A DNA stretch of 64,000 nucleotides from CAYJBH01 sp964369965 (GCA_964369965.1 CAYJGF010000013.1:1-64000); one strand, 5' to 3'; positions 25,323 through 34,774 are shown, counted from the first letter of the stretch. Notes: generated from the letters alone by a model not told the origin. Numbers and translations are program-made.

Positions 25323-26582
25323 TTGCATAGAACTGAGCTTTTACCCGGTGTCTTTTTAAACGAGATGCCGGCTGATAAATTTAAAAGGTGTCGTATCTCA
25401 ATCAACTTTATTATGCCAAGCGAGCGTGCAACTGCCACAGCTTTTGCGCTTTTACCCTATCTTCTGGAGCGCGGCTATGAGGATTGCCCCGACATGAGTG
25501 CAATGTCGATAAAACTGTCCTCATTATTCGGCGCCTCACTCTCGGCGGACAGCACGGTGCAAGGTCCCAATCGTGTTATAGGCATTGGTGTGAGCGGTGT
25601 CAAACAGGAGTTTATCGACGATGATGTCGACCTTTATACGGAATATACAAAACTATTGATAGGTGTCGCTTTTCGCCCCTTTTTTAAAGACGGGCTTTTT
25701 GAAGAGGAGGCAATCGAGATAGAAAAAGGCAAACTTTTTGACCTTTTATCTGTCGAGCAAAATAATAAGCGCAGCTACTGCGTACGTCAGGCACGCCGTC
25801 GATTTTTTAACGACTCCCCAAACGGCATCGAGTCGGGGGGGTATATCGACGAGGTGAAAAATCTCGACGCGAGTGAGTTGACCAGACTCTACCACCATAT
25901 GATCAAAACGGCGCAGATAGAGGTTATTGTACAGGGTGCCGACAAAAAGGCTGTCACGGACGAGCTTGGAAAATATCTCGCCGGGAAAGAGCGGGGTTGC
26001 CTCTCATTTCTCCCACCGTTTGCCGAAAAAATCGGCGAGTTTGAGAGTTTTAGTGAACCTATGCAAACCTCTCAGGGCAAAATTTGCAAAATATACAACA
26101 TCGGTGAAATATTATCCCCCACTGAAGCGATAAAAATGCGCGTCGCGACTGCGGTCTTCGGCTCACTGCCCACCTCCCGACTGTTTGTCAACGTGCGCGA
26201 GAAACAAAGCCTTTGTTATTACTGTGTCGCGGTATTCGGCACCATAACCTCCACCGTATCGGTGGACAGCGGTGTGGAGCACCAAAACGCCGAACGCACA
26301 CTGAATGCTATCGACGTCGAGCTTGCAAAACTGGTCGAAAAAGAGGTCGACGAGAAGGAGTTGAACGATGCAAAACGCCAATATATCAATCAACTCAATG
26401 CCGCTGCCGACAGCCTTGCCGCAACCGAATCATGGTGTTTTGCCGGCATAATCAAAAATGATTTCACCACCATCGAACAGGCGAAAGAGATTGTGAATGC
26501 CACCACCTGTGCCGATGTCAAGCGACTGCTCACCATGCTGAAACCTGCACTCAGCTATACCCTCTGCAACGAAGAAAATTGA
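25323..26582 (+). CDS. ymfF: M16-family peptidase-like protein (YmfF type)
   Basis: A 419-aa M16-fold protein lacking the zinc motif HxxEH, so probably the inactive half of a two-subunit peptidase; the active half is the next gene. The second-half motif RLFVNVREKQSLCYY is typical. Homologues are annotated as linked to EF-P modification in bacilli. The start is a TTG at 25323, 8 bases after GAAAGG, since no ATG fits. Confidence 0.85.
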   Translation: MHRTELLPGVFLNEMPADKFKRCRISINFIMPSERATATAFALLPYLLERGYEDCPDMSAMSIKLSSLFGASLSADSTVQGPNRVIGIGVSGVKQEFIDDDVDLYTEYTKLLIGVAFRPFFKDGLFEEEAIEIEKGKLFDLLSVEQNNKRSYCVRQARRRFFNDSPNGIESGGYIDEVKNLDASELTRLYHHMIKTAQIEVIVQGADKKAVTDELGKYLAGKERGCLSFLPPFAEKIGEFESFSEPMQTSQGKICKIYNIGEILSPTEAIKMRVATAVFGSLPTSRLFVNVREKQSLCYYCVAVFGTITSTVSVDSGVEHQNAERTLNAIDVELAKLVEKEVDEKELNDAKRQYINQLNAAADSLAATESWCFAGIIKNDFTTIEQAKEIVNATTCADVKRLLTMLKPALSYTLCNEEN

Positions 26583-26594
26583 AAGGAAACAAAT

Positions 26595-27851
26595 TTGATG
26601 ACATTTTATGACAATCTCGCCGAAAAGATTGTTTTGCCCTGCGGTCTAACCGTCTATGTCGCACCGATGCCGAATTTTGCGGCGGTGCATGCCATCTACG
26701 GCACCGATTTTGGCTCGGTCGACAAACAGTTTGTCGGCAAAAACGGCAACATGACGCTCCCCGAGGGCATTGCCCATTTTTTAGAACACAAGATGTTTGA
26801 AAATGAGGAGGGGGACGCTTTTTCCCTTTATGCCAAGACAGGTGCGTCCGCTAATGCCTACACCAGCTTTGACAAAACCTGTTATCTGTTCACCGCGACG
26901 GAAAATATCGACGAATCGCTCGATATCCTCCTATCTTTTGTGTCACGTCCCTATTTTACCGATGAGACGGTGGAAAAAGAGCAGGGCATTATCGGGCAAG
27001 AGATAAAAATGTATGAGGACAATCCGGACTGGCGGCTCTTTTTCGGTGTCCTTTCCTCACTCTATGTCAACCACCCTATAAAGGACGATATTGCGGGGAC
27101 GGTGGACAGTATATCGGTGATTACCCCGGAGGTTCTCTACACCTGCACCGATGCGTTTTATACCGGTACTAACATGGTTTTGTCGGTTGCCGGCAACATT
27201 ACAAAAGAGCAGGTTTTGAATGCGTGCGAGCGCGCCGGACTTCTTTGCGGTGAGCCGGCAGTGCCGGTCGAGCGAATAACGGTGGACGAGCCGGAGCATG
27301 TAGCCGAAAAACGCAAAGAGATACAAATGCCCATCGGTCTGCCGCAGATTGCAATCGGCTATAAAGAAATACCTTTGAAATCGGATAATGCCGCAAAGGG
27401 TGAGATTATCGGCGCTCTGCTAAGTGAGATTATCAGCGGAAGTATGACACCGCTCTATCGCAAACTCTACGACGAGGGGCTTATCACACACGATCTCGGC
27501 TGTGAATTTTTATCGTCGAGAGATTACCTTTGTTATATCTTCTCGTCGGAGACGCGCTCACCGGAGAGAGTCGAGGAGTTGTTGAAGGAAGAAATTGCCC
27601 GATTAAAAAGGGACGGACTTTCAAAAGAATTGTTCGATGCGGCTAAAAAGGGGCTTTACGGCGATTATGTCAGCGAATTTGACAGCCCGGAGGATGTCGC
27701 GACCATGATGAGCGGTGCCTTTTTTAAAAAACGCGAGCCGTTTGTCGAGATCGCAATAGCCCGTGACATCGCCTTTGAGGAGGTTTGCGACGCATTCCTG
27801 TCCATGTTTTGTGAGGACAGGAGCTCCACCGTGATTATGCGTCCACTTTAA
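26595..27851 (+). CDS. ymfH: M16-family zinc peptidase (YmfH type)
   Basis: A 418-aa peptidase with the inverted zinc motif HFLEH (HxxEH) in GIAHFLEHKMFE and the downstream glutamate region EKEQGIIGQEIKMYEDNP. It follows its inactive partner by 12 bases, with RBS GAAAGGA. The pair is common in Firmicutes, upstream of lipid or cell-surface genes. Confidence 0.9.
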   Translation: MMTFYDNLAEKIVLPCGLTVYVAPMPNFAAVHAIYGTDFGSVDKQFVGKNGNMTLPEGIAHFLEHKMFENEEGDAFSLYAKTGASANAYTSFDKTCYLFTATENIDESLDILLSFVSRPYFTDETVEKEQGIIGQEIKMYEDNPDWRLFFGVLSSLYVNHPIKDDIAGTVDSISVITPEVLYTCTDAFYTGTNMVLSVAGNITKEQVLNACERAGLLCGEPAVPVERITVDEPEHVAEKRKEIQMPIGLPQIAIGYKEIPLKSDNAAKGEIIGALLSEIISGSMTPLYRKLYDEGLITHDLGCEFLSSRDYLCYIFSSETRSPERVEELLKEEIARLKRDGLSKELFDAAKKGLYGDYVSEFDSPEDVATMMSGAFFKKREPFVEIAIARDIAFEEVCDAFLSMFCEDRSSTVIMRPL

Positions 27852-27870
27852 TATATAGAAAGGATTATTT

Positions 27871-28875
27871 ATGTATAACGTCAGTTTTCCGGCACTGGGA
27901 ATAGACTTGGAGATAAGTCGAGTTGCATTAAGTATAGGCAATTTTAATATCTATTGGTACGGCGTTTGTATCGTCGTCGGCATACTCATCGGCCTGCTTT
28001 ACTTCAATTTTAAAGCGAGGAGCTTTGGCATCGACCCGGATAGAGGGCTTGATGTGATCATCATATCCGGCATTGCCGGCGTTATCGGCGCGCGCGTCTA
28101 TTATGTCATCTTCTCACCGACACCGTTCGACAGCTTTTTGCAGATGATTGACATACGCACCGGCGGTCTTGCCATCTACGGCGCAATTATCGGCGCTTTT
28201 GTCGTGGCCTTGCTCGCCTGCCGTCTGCGCAAGGTGCCGCTACTGCCGATGTTCGACATAGCCGTCGTCGGCTTTGCCATCGGTCAGGCGTGCGGTCGCT
28301 GGGGCAACTTCTTTAATCAGGAGGCTTTCGGCACCAATACCGACTCGGTCTTTGGCATGATTAGCGAGGGGACAACGCGATATCTCTCCTCCGTGCAGGA
28401 AACTCTCGCCGCCTCCGGCATAACCGTCGACCCGTCCGCACCGGTTCACCCGACTTTTTTATACGAATCTGTTTGGTGTCTGCTTTGCTTTATCGGACTT
28501 GTTCTCTATGCAAAACATCGCAAATTCAACGGCGAAATGTTCCTTTTATATCTGTTTTTATATAGCTTAGAGCGCTCATTTATAGAGGGGTTGCGCACCG
28601 ACAGCTTGATGATACTTAACGCGAGGGTTTCCCAGATACTTGCAATTGCGATATGTATTGTGACCTTGTTCCTACTGATACGTTTTTACACCAACGCTAA
28701 ACTGAGAAATAGCGCCCCGTTTAAACTCCTACCCTACTGCGAACCGACCGCTAAGGCAGAAAAATCGGACAAAAACACCGATGAAAAGGGTGACGATGAG
28801 ATAGACGAGAGCGACGATACCTCCACCGACAATGAGCAGGAGGACAGTAACGACGCACAGGAAGACGATGCATAA
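27871..28875 (+). CDS. lgt: Prolipoprotein diacylglyceryl transferase
   Basis: A 334-aa membrane enzyme that moves diacylglycerol from phosphatidylglycerol to the lipobox cysteine of prolipoproteins, the first step of lipoprotein maturation. The Lgt signature around GRWGNFFNQEAFG and the HPTFLYES motif are present. After the last helix (about 275) comes an unusual 50-residue tail rich in Asp and Glu. RBS AAAGGA precedes the ATG. The window itself encodes two lipoproteins (the binding proteins at 46355 and 58302) that need this enzyme. Confidence 0.95.
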   Translation: MYNVSFPALGIDLEISRVALSIGNFNIYWYGVCIVVGILIGLLYFNFKARSFGIDPDRGLDVIIISGIAGVIGARVYYVIFSPTPFDSFLQMIDIRTGGLAIYGAIIGAFVVALLACRLRKVPLLPMFDIAVVGFAIGQACGRWGNFFNQEAFGTNTDSVFGMISEGTTRYLSSVQETLAASGITVDPSAPVHPTFLYESVWCLLCFIGLVLYAKHRKFNGEMFLLYLFLYSLERSFIEGLRTDSLMILNARVSQILAIAICIVTLFLLIRFYTNAKLRNSAPFKLLPYCEPTAKAEKSDKNTDEKGDDEIDESDDTSTDNEQEDSNDAQEDDA

Positions 28876-29398
28876 ACCGCTACTACTTCGTGCGCGAATG
28901 GCGGCGGTGGCGGCAGGAATATGCGGATACTGTCAAAGTAGCACCGACGAGGTTTTTTCCTTTGACGTCACCCCTCCAAAAACTGCGTGTGACATCGGTT
29001 GCGACCACGGCAAACTCGCAGTTTGGCTGTCGGAACACACCGAAATATCGCTGGTGGCGGCGGATAAAAACGAGCTCCCACTCGCTAAAACACAGCGTTT
29101 GGCCATGTTGCGCAACTCCAAGATAGAAATTCGATTGTCGGACGGTCTCGATAATGTATCACCGCACGAGGCGGAGCTCGTCACCATCTCCGGCATGAGC
29201 GGCATCACCATGGTGCAGATACTCTCACGCTGTGAATGGCTTTTTAAAAGCACAAAAAGGCTGGTGCTGTTGCCGGCGTGTAAGACGGCGGTCGCAGAGG
29301 ACTGGATGGTTGAAAACGGTATTTTATACACTCGACACCCTGTATCACAGGGGAAAAAGCAGTACACTTTACTTTTAGGTGAAATATGCCGGACATAA
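28868..29398 (+). CDS. trmK: tRNA (adenine(22)-N(1))-methyltransferase
   Basis: A 176-aa class I SAM-dependent methyltransferase with the binding motif CDIGCDHGKLAVWL and the family segments LSDGLDNV and ISGMSG. TrmK methylates A22 of tRNAs. It is short for the family (usually about 220 aa). The ATG at 28868 is chosen because AGGA is just upstream; it overlaps the lgt stop by 8 bases. It overlaps the following NIF3 gene by 13 bases, the usual trmK-nif3 order of Firmicutes. Confidence 0.85.
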   Translation: MHKPLLLRARMAAVAAGICGYCQSSTDEVFSFDVTPPKTACDIGCDHGKLAVWLSEHTEISLVAADKNELPLAKTQRLAMLRNSKIEIRLSDGLDNVSPHEAELVTISGMSGITMVQILSRCEWLFKSTKRLVLLPACKTAVAEDWMVENGILYTRHPVSQGKKQYTLLLGEICRT

Positions 29399-30135
29399 AA
29401 ACTATAATGAACGCGCTGGAAAAAATAGCGCCGTTGTCGCTACAGTGCGAATGGGACAACTCGGGTTTGTTGGTAAACAGCAACAAAGAGGTGGACAGTG
29501 TGCTGTTGTGTCTCGATGTAACCCCATCGGTCATAGCGGAGGCAGTGAGTCGTCACGCCGACCTTATAATCTCCCACCATCCGGTGATTTTCAAACCGAT
29601 AAAGTCGATAAAAAGTACCGATCCGGTCTATATGCTCTGTCAAAAAGAGATTTCATGCATTGCGATGCACACCAACCTTGATGCGGCAAAAGGTGGTGTG
29701 AACGACCGTCTTGCCGAACTTTTTGGCATTGTCGACCCTGCCCTTTTTGAGAATATCGGGCGTATCGGGCAACTAAAACGGGAATATTTCACCCTTGAGA
29801 TGGTTAAAAAGGCGGCAGGGCTACTCTCCTACCCACCGCGCTATTATGACAGCGGCAGGGCCATCAGGACGGTTGCACTGATAGGCGGTGCAGGCTCGAT
29901 GGTGGAGGAGGCGTATAATGCCGAAGCCGACCTACTCTTGACCGGCGAGGTGAAGCACAGCGATTGGTTGCTTGCAAGACAGCTCGGCATTTCACTTATT
30001 GAAGCCGGTCACTTCGCCACCGAGTGGCCGGTGGTGGAGTTGTTGTATGACCGATTGTACGAGATGTTCGACCACTCCGAAATTGAGTTTTTTGTCTCGG
30101 CTGTGGAGGGGGAACCGACAGAACTTTACAGATGA
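29386..30135 (+). CDS. NIF3-like dinuclear metal-center protein
   Basis: A 249-aa NIF3/YqfO family protein (type I GTP cyclohydrolase-like fold). Metal-binding motifs are ISHHPVIFK, MHTNLDAAKGGVND and the C-terminal EAGHFATEWP. The longer YqfO form with a central insert is absent. Precise function of the family is unsettled. It overlaps trmK and is followed by rqcH after 13 bases. Confidence 0.9.
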   Translation: MPDIKTIMNALEKIAPLSLQCEWDNSGLLVNSNKEVDSVLLCLDVTPSVIAEAVSRHADLIISHHPVIFKPIKSIKSTDPVYMLCQKEISCIAMHTNLDAAKGGVNDRLAELFGIVDPALFENIGRIGQLKREYFTLEMVKKAAGLLSYPPRYYDSGRAIRTVALIGGAGSMVEEAYNAEADLLLTGEVKHSDWLLARQLGISLIEAGHFATEWPVVELLYDRLYEMFDHSEIEFFVSAVEGEPTELYR

Positions 30136-30148
30136 AAGGAGCACCGCC

Positions 30149-31897
30149 TTGGCGCTCGATGCAGTAACCATATCATTAATATCAAACGAGCTATCGGAAC
30201 GAATAAAAGCGGTTCGACTGGATAAGATTTTCATGCCCTCAAAGGAGGAGATTGTTTTTTCGCTCCGCTCACGTACCGAGACGTTTAAACTCTTTATCTG
30301 CCTGCGCTCCGGCGGTGCACGTATCGGTCTTACCGACGAGGTTTTTGAAAATCCGGATACTCCACCCTCCTTTTGTATGCTCCTGCGCAAACATTTAAGT
30401 GGTGGCAGGATTTTAGATGTCGAGCCGGTCTACGGCGAGAGGATAATTAATATACGCATCGCCGCGACCAACGAACTTGGGGACGGACGTATAATTATTG
30501 CCGCCGTCGAAATGATGGGTCGATATGTTAACCTCGTGCTTTATGATGAGAGTGGTCCTATAATTGACGCACTAAAAAGAATTGATTTCGAGGCGAGCGA
30601 CCAGCGTCAACTGCTACCGGGACTTAAATACACCCTCCCACCAAAAAGGGACTGTCCCTATTTTATTGACGTTGACCCTACCCTACTCGCAGATAAAATC
30701 ATCGAAGGCGACGATGCACAACGCGCCTTGATGAACAACGTCAGCGGTATAGGTCCCGTTGTAGCACGTGAAGTATTAAAACGTGCCGAAATGGAACTGC
30801 GCGAGGAAACGCGTGAGGGAACGATCGACCGTGACCGTCTAATAGAAGCGATAAAACAAATTCAGGCGGCGGCGAACTCGGGCGAACCACCGGTAATGGT
30901 GAAAAACGAAAAGGGGGAGCCGTGCGAGTTCTGCTTTTTCACCCCCACTCAATTTCCAAACGATTATAGCCTGATTCCGTATAATGATTACAGCATTCTC
31001 CTTGGCGACTACTACAGCGCGAGGGAGCAAAAACTGCGCCTTAATCAGAAATCCGGCAACCTGTCACGTCAGGTAAAACAACTTTTGGAGCGCAGTGTGC
31101 GCAAGCTTTCGGCACGTCGCGATGAGCTGGAAAAAAGTGGCAACAGCGAACAGAGTCGACTATATGGTGAACTTCTTGCGGCAAATATCCACCTTTTTTC
31201 ACGCGGTGATGCCTCGGTAGAGTTGGAAAATTATTACAACGGCGAGACGGTGAAAATATCACTTGACCGACGTCTCTCCCCCAGTGCTAACAGCCAAAAG
31301 TATTATAATGAATACAAAAAAAAGCAGACCGCCGTGCGTATGCTGGACGGGCTGATTAGAGAGGGCGAGCTGGAGATAGAGTATCTAAAAACGGTTCAGT
31401 ATGAGACCGGCGCCGCCACAAGTGAGGCAGAACTGCTGGAAATACGCCGTGAGCTGAAAGAGGCAGGCTATCTTAAAAACTACAAACAGCGTAACAAACG
31501 GCAAAAACCTGCCGATTTTCTGCGCTATATCTCCTGTGATGGGTTTTTAATTTTAGTCGGGCGCAACAATCTGCAAAACGAAAAACTCTCGGTCAAGACC
31601 GCAAGGGGCAAGGACTATTGGTTCCACGTTAAAAATGCACCCGGCTCGCATGTCGTGGTGATGAGCGAGGGGCAGGATATCCCGAATTCGACGCTAAACG
31701 ATGCCGCCGCACTCGCCGTCTACTACTCGGGACAGCGCACCGGCAACAAGGTTCCGGTGGACTATACCATGGTCAAAAATCTTAAAAAAACCTCCGATTT
31801 GCCCCTCGGCATGGTCATCTATGAGGTTTATGAGACGGCATTTATCACGCCGGAAGTGGCGCAGATAGAGCGACTGCTCGGCTCCGCAAAAAAATGA
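30149..31897 (+). CDS. rqcH: NFACT family ribosome quality control protein
   Basis: A 582-aa NFACT protein, long called fibronectin-binding protein FbpA. Bacterial RqcH binds stalled 50S subunits and adds C-terminal alanine tails. Domains in order are the NFACT-N region (from LDAVTISLISNEL), a helix-hairpin-helix (about 190-230, VSGIGPVVAREVLKRAE), a long coiled coil (about 295-440) and the NFACT-R domain with the KDYWFHVKNAPGSHVV stretch. A TTG start at 30149 behind AAAGGAG is chosen; an upstream in-frame extension to 29972 lies inside the NIF3 gene and is not part of the family. Confidence 0.93.
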   Translation: MALDAVTISLISNELSERIKAVRLDKIFMPSKEEIVFSLRSRTETFKLFICLRSGGARIGLTDEVFENPDTPPSFCMLLRKHLSGGRILDVEPVYGERIINIRIAATNELGDGRIIIAAVEMMGRYVNLVLYDESGPIIDALKRIDFEASDQRQLLPGLKYTLPPKRDCPYFIDVDPTLLADKIIEGDDAQRALMNNVSGIGPVVAREVLKRAEMELREETREGTIDRDRLIEAIKQIQAAANSGEPPVMVKNEKGEPCEFCFFTPTQFPNDYSLIPYNDYSILLGDYYSAREQKLRLNQKSGNLSRQVKQLLERSVRKLSARRDELEKSGNSEQSRLYGELLAANIHLFSRGDASVELENYYNGETVKISLDRRLSPSANSQKYYNEYKKKQTAVRMLDGLIREGELEIEYLKTVQYETGAATSEAELLEIRRELKEAGYLKNYKQRNKRQKPADFLRYISCDGFLILVGRNNLQNEKLSVKTARGKDYWFHVKNAPGSHVVVMSEGQDIPNSTLNDAAALAVYYSGQRTGNKVPVDYTMVKNLKKTSDLPLGMVIYEVYETAFITPEVAQIERLLGSAKK

Positions 31898-31900
31898 AAT

Positions 31901-31996
31901 TCAATCCAACTCAATATAGTTACTGCGGTCTAAAAGATTTGATACCACCACAATCGACAGCGCAAAAACCGCGAGTATAACTAAAAATCTCTTCAT
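31901..31996 (-). CDS. 31-residue single-helix membrane peptide
   Basis: A short open frame with an excellent AGGAGG ribosome binding site 5 bases before its ATG. It encodes a lysine-arginine start, one hydrophobic helix (FLVILAVFALSIVVVSNLL) and a short polar tail. It lies 18 bases after the stop of the unknown 171-aa protein gene and is likely co-transcribed with it. No known family recognised. Confidence 0.5.
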   Translation of the reverse strand: MKRFLVILAVFALSIVVVSNLLDRSNYIELD

Positions 31997-32014
31997 ATTT
32001 CCTCCTGTTTAATA

Positions 32015-32530
32015 TCAATATGGCACTATAATAAAGTTGCCGTAATCCTCTAAAAACGCCCTACCGTAACCCTCTTTTCCGGACTCGGTTGTGACAATAT
32101 TCAACAAAAAAGTTCTGCCGGATTTGGCGGTTATGCCGACTGAATTTAGCAGTTCTTTGTCAATTATAAACTCTGCACCCCAATAAAACCCCTGATTGTC
32201 GTCACCCGAAGTATAGGAAATATTCGTTATGGCATTATTTTCATTTTGCTCGACAACATCAATGTGTGTCCCCGAATTATAGTCCACTTTTATAGAGAGT
32301 TCACCGACTTTCTCATCGGAGCAAAGGTTAAATCGGACAGAGGTGCTCGCAATATCCGCGCGCTCAAATACCTTAAGCCCCACCGCTATGCCATCGTCGA
32401 TGACATAAAACCTCGCATAACAGTATATCTGAGTCATATCCCCAAAAAAATGGCGGATTTTGATTGCACCGAGCGTGTCAAACTCAAGTGGTGTCTCACT
32501 TTGGGTTAACGTTATCGTATTTTCAAGCAT
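32015..32530 (-). CDS. Hypothetical beta-rich protein (171 aa)
   Basis: Not recognised. The composition is beta-strand rich, without signal peptide or membrane helix. Stretches such as GFYWGAEFIIDKELL and the aromatic C-terminus GNFIIVPY recall carbohydrate-binding-like sandwich domains (CBM9-like), but the likeness is weak. RBS GAGAG is 9 bases before the ATG. A 31-aa membrane peptide gene follows. Confidence 0.55.
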   Translation of the reverse strand: MLENTITLTQSETPLEFDTLGAIKIRHFFGDMTQIYCYARFYVIDDGIAVGLKVFERADIASTSVRFNLCSDEKVGELSIKVDYNSGTHIDVVEQNENNAITNISYTSGDDNQGFYWGAEFIIDKELLNSVGITAKSGRTFLLNIVTTESGKEGYGRAFLEDYGNFIIVPY

Positions 32531-32635
32531 CTTTAACTCTCATGTATTTTATAGATAGTATTCTACCATATCGAACAAAAAAATGCAACCGCTGAGACAA
32601 AATAAAAAAATATTATGGGGACGCATCTTTTGGTA

Positions 32636-32664
32636 TTGCATTTTTTGTCACAATATAATATAAT
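32636..32664 (+). promoter_or_regulatory. Promoter of the RAYT-like gene
   Basis: TTGCAT (32636-32641), a 17-base spacer and TATAAT (32659-32664), about 30 bases before the ATG. Confidence 0.65.
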
Positions 32665-32694
32665 AAAGAAAAGTACAGTAAAGAGGTAGAGACG

Positions 32695-33489
32695 ATGGCA
32701 CGAACCGCGAGAATAATTAAAAGTAACGCTGTCTACCACATTATAATTAAAGGGTGTACCGAAAGCCCTCTCTTTCGTGATAAGAGCGACTATAGGCATT
32801 TTTTGAACCTTATGTCCGATCGGGTAGAGCGCGGTGATTTTTCACTGATTTGTTACTGTATGTTACCGGATCATGCGCACATCATATGCAAATCAAAAAA
32901 TTCCGAGCCGGGTGTATTTATGAAATCAATCGGTGTTCGCTATGCTCTTTATTATAATTCGCGATACAATCGCTCCGGCCCGGTATTTGCAGGTCGATTT
33001 AAAAGTGAAATAGTTGCAGATGACGATCATCTTAAGCGACTTTCACGATTTGTTCTTCAAGACCCCGTTCGCCTTGGGCTGTCGGTCGATGCGCTTGACT
33101 ATGAGAACAGCAGTGCCAACAGCTATATCCTCCCCTCCGGCAGTCTTATCGATACCGACATTTTATTAAAAATTTTTGATGAAAATGTGTCGGAGGCAAA
33201 GACAAAATTATTAAAATATCTCGCAAATCGCTCCGCTGAATGGTTTATTGACGAGAATGCCGCGCCAAAACTGCGTATTCAACATCGACTTGATGTTGAA
33301 CGGCGATGCTGGAGGATTTTATCCTCCGACTTTGGCGTGATGCCAAGCGATGTATCATTGTTAACTAATGATAGACTCGACGACGCGATTATCGCACTTC
33401 GTAGCGAGGGCGCGACGCTTAAACAGATAATGACGCTAACCGGTTGCAGTTATTACAGAGTGCAAAAAATCACCGCCGATAAACCCTGA
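32695..33489 (+). CDS. RAYT/IS200-like Y1 transposase-domain protein, probably catalytically altered
   Basis: A 264-aa protein with the Y1 transposase fold of REP-associated tyrosine transposases. The HUH motif is kept (PDHAHIIC, H60 and H62), and GPVFAGRFKSEIV is typical. The segment where the family has Tyr before a (N)PVR motif reads RFVLQDPVRLGL, so the nucleophilic tyrosine appears to be phenylalanine (F119). The C-terminal ~110 residues form an extension ending in a helix-turn-helix-like stretch (LKQIMTLTGCSYYRVQKI). It may be a domesticated DNA-binding protein. No inverted repeats or partner OrfB flank it. RBS AGAGGTAGA precedes the ATG. Confidence 0.75.
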   Translation: MARTARIIKSNAVYHIIIKGCTESPLFRDKSDYRHFLNLMSDRVERGDFSLICYCMLPDHAHIICKSKNSEPGVFMKSIGVRYALYYNSRYNRSGPVFAGRFKSEIVADDDHLKRLSRFVLQDPVRLGLSVDALDYENSSANSYILPSGSLIDTDILLKIFDENVSEAKTKLLKYLANRSAEWFIDENAAPKLRIQHRLDVERRCWRILSSDFGVMPSDVSLLTNDRLDDAIIALRSEGATLKQIMTLTGCSYYRVQKITADKP

Positions 33490-33492
33490 TAT

Positions 33493-33801
33493 TTATTTGG
33501 TAATTTTTTCCACACAAGCTGTAATATATTTCCAGTCATCATGACAGGACTTTAGATAGTCCTGTCCTTTTTTTGTCATTCGATAATATTTTCTCGGCGG
33601 TCCACTCGAAAATCCTTTAGAAAAACACTCGGTATAGCCATCGGCGAGTAGTCGCCGCAGTATTGTATAAACGGTCTGTTCACTGGTATCGCTAAAGACC
33701 GCAACGGTGCTTTTCATTATTTCATATCCATAAAATTCACCGCTCGCGACAATCCTTAGTATGCAGTATTCCAACACCCCTTTTTTAAGCTGTGCGAGCA
33801 T
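33493..33801 (-). CDS. PadR family transcriptional regulator
   Basis: A 102-aa winged-helix protein: LKKGVLEYCILRIVASGEFYGYEI is the PadR N-terminus, and PRKYYRMTKKGQDYL is the beta wing. Such small PadR proteins commonly sit with a HAAS-domain membrane protein, here the gene upstream, whose end it overlaps by 17 bases. It probably represses its own operon. Convergent with the RAYT-like gene, 3 bases apart. Confidence 0.9.
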   Translation of the reverse strand: MLAQLKKGVLEYCILRIVASGEFYGYEIMKSTVAVFSDTSEQTVYTILRRLLADGYTECFSKGFSSGPPRKYYRMTKKGQDYLKSCHDDWKYITACVEKITK

Positions 33802-34645
33802 TTTTCCTCCTTATTATACGGTACAACACAAGGCAAAGGACGGTGCAAACCGAAAACTTTATAACAATTTCAAGCACTATCAGTAGGACATGTGTTGACA
33901 ACTGCCTTTCGATATCCTCCGGCGAGCTTAGCTGTGATAAAAAACGGGCACAGGCTGTGAAAAAGGTGCAAAGCGACAGGTTGGCACAGACCGCAGGTAG
34001 CGCATAAAAACCGACACGCACACTCATCAAAGCCCATACAGCGGCGGTGACAATAAATAATAGGTTGAAAATCTCCAAAAATGTAGCAAAAATATAGCCG
34101 ATGTTGCTCGGCGAGATACTTGTCGACATTGCATCAAGTGTCTCAAAAATCTTCTGGTCATGCACGGTGTTGAGAAAGACGATGTTTATTGCTATTCCGA
34201 TAAATAATGCTATAACAGCATTAACAATGTATGCACAAACGAGTTTTCGGGTCATTTTTTTAGAAATATTGCTCACAGCTCCGCCCATTATGAGGGCATA
34301 TCCGGCGATTATTAAAACCATCATCAAGGTGAAAACCGCAATGTTGAAAGGGGTCGATGTGCTCAATGGAAAAGCAACGCGCACAAAGAGCTGATAGTGA
34401 GCAATAACAGTCATAACAAGTAATAGTATTATCCTAATCGGCAGTCTTGTGATCGGCATACCGCCGAGTTGTTCGCTGATAATAAGTTCAACATCGCCAC
34501 ACTGTGCGATTAACTCCTCTTGTGGCGTATCTTTATTTTCTTCAAAATACTGCTCATATTCCGACACTATTTTTACGACCTTTTTGTATGGCAAATGCAA
34601 CCACAACCCACGTCGCAATTTATTTAAAAATAATTTTATATTCAT
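33785..34645 (-). CDS. HAAS-domain membrane protein (DUF1700-like)
   Basis: A 286-aa protein with an N-terminal HAAS signalling domain (about 1-70; LPYKKVVKIVSEYEQYFEE) followed by about six membrane helices. HAAS proteins are encoded with PadR regulators and are thought to signal at the membrane. Here it precedes the padR gene, whereas the reverse order is more common. The ATG at 34645, 7 bases after GAGG, is preferred over the one at 34657. Confidence 0.75.
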   Translation of the reverse strand: MNIKLFLNKLRRGLWLHLPYKKVVKIVSEYEQYFEENKDTPQEELIAQCGDVELIISEQLGGMPITRLPIRIILLLVMTVIAHYQLFVRVAFPLSTSTPFNIAVFTLMMVLIIAGYALIMGGAVSNISKKMTRKLVCAYIVNAVIALFIGIAINIVFLNTVHDQKIFETLDAMSTSISPSNIGYIFATFLEIFNLLFIVTAAVWALMSVRVGFYALPAVCANLSLCTFFTACARFLSQLSSPEDIERQLSTHVLLIVLEIVIKFSVCTVLCLVLYRIIRRKNARTA

Positions 34646-34712
34646 AGACAACCTCATAAACTACTAATTTATAAACAGTATAGCACAGTACTGATTATAA
34701 ATCAATAGTTTT

Positions 34713-34741
34713 GTATATATTTTCCATAATTTGCATACTTT
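34713..34741 (+). promoter_or_regulatory. Putative SigE-type promoter of sigK
   Basis: GTATATA (34713-34719), 14 bases, then CATACTTT (34734-34741), close to the mother-cell SigE consensus (KMATATT-N14-CATACAHT). No vegetative promoter is evident. This fits the known control of sigK by SigE. Confidence 0.5.
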
Positions 34742-34774
34742 TTATTGATTGGAAATTTTTGGAAAGGACAAATT

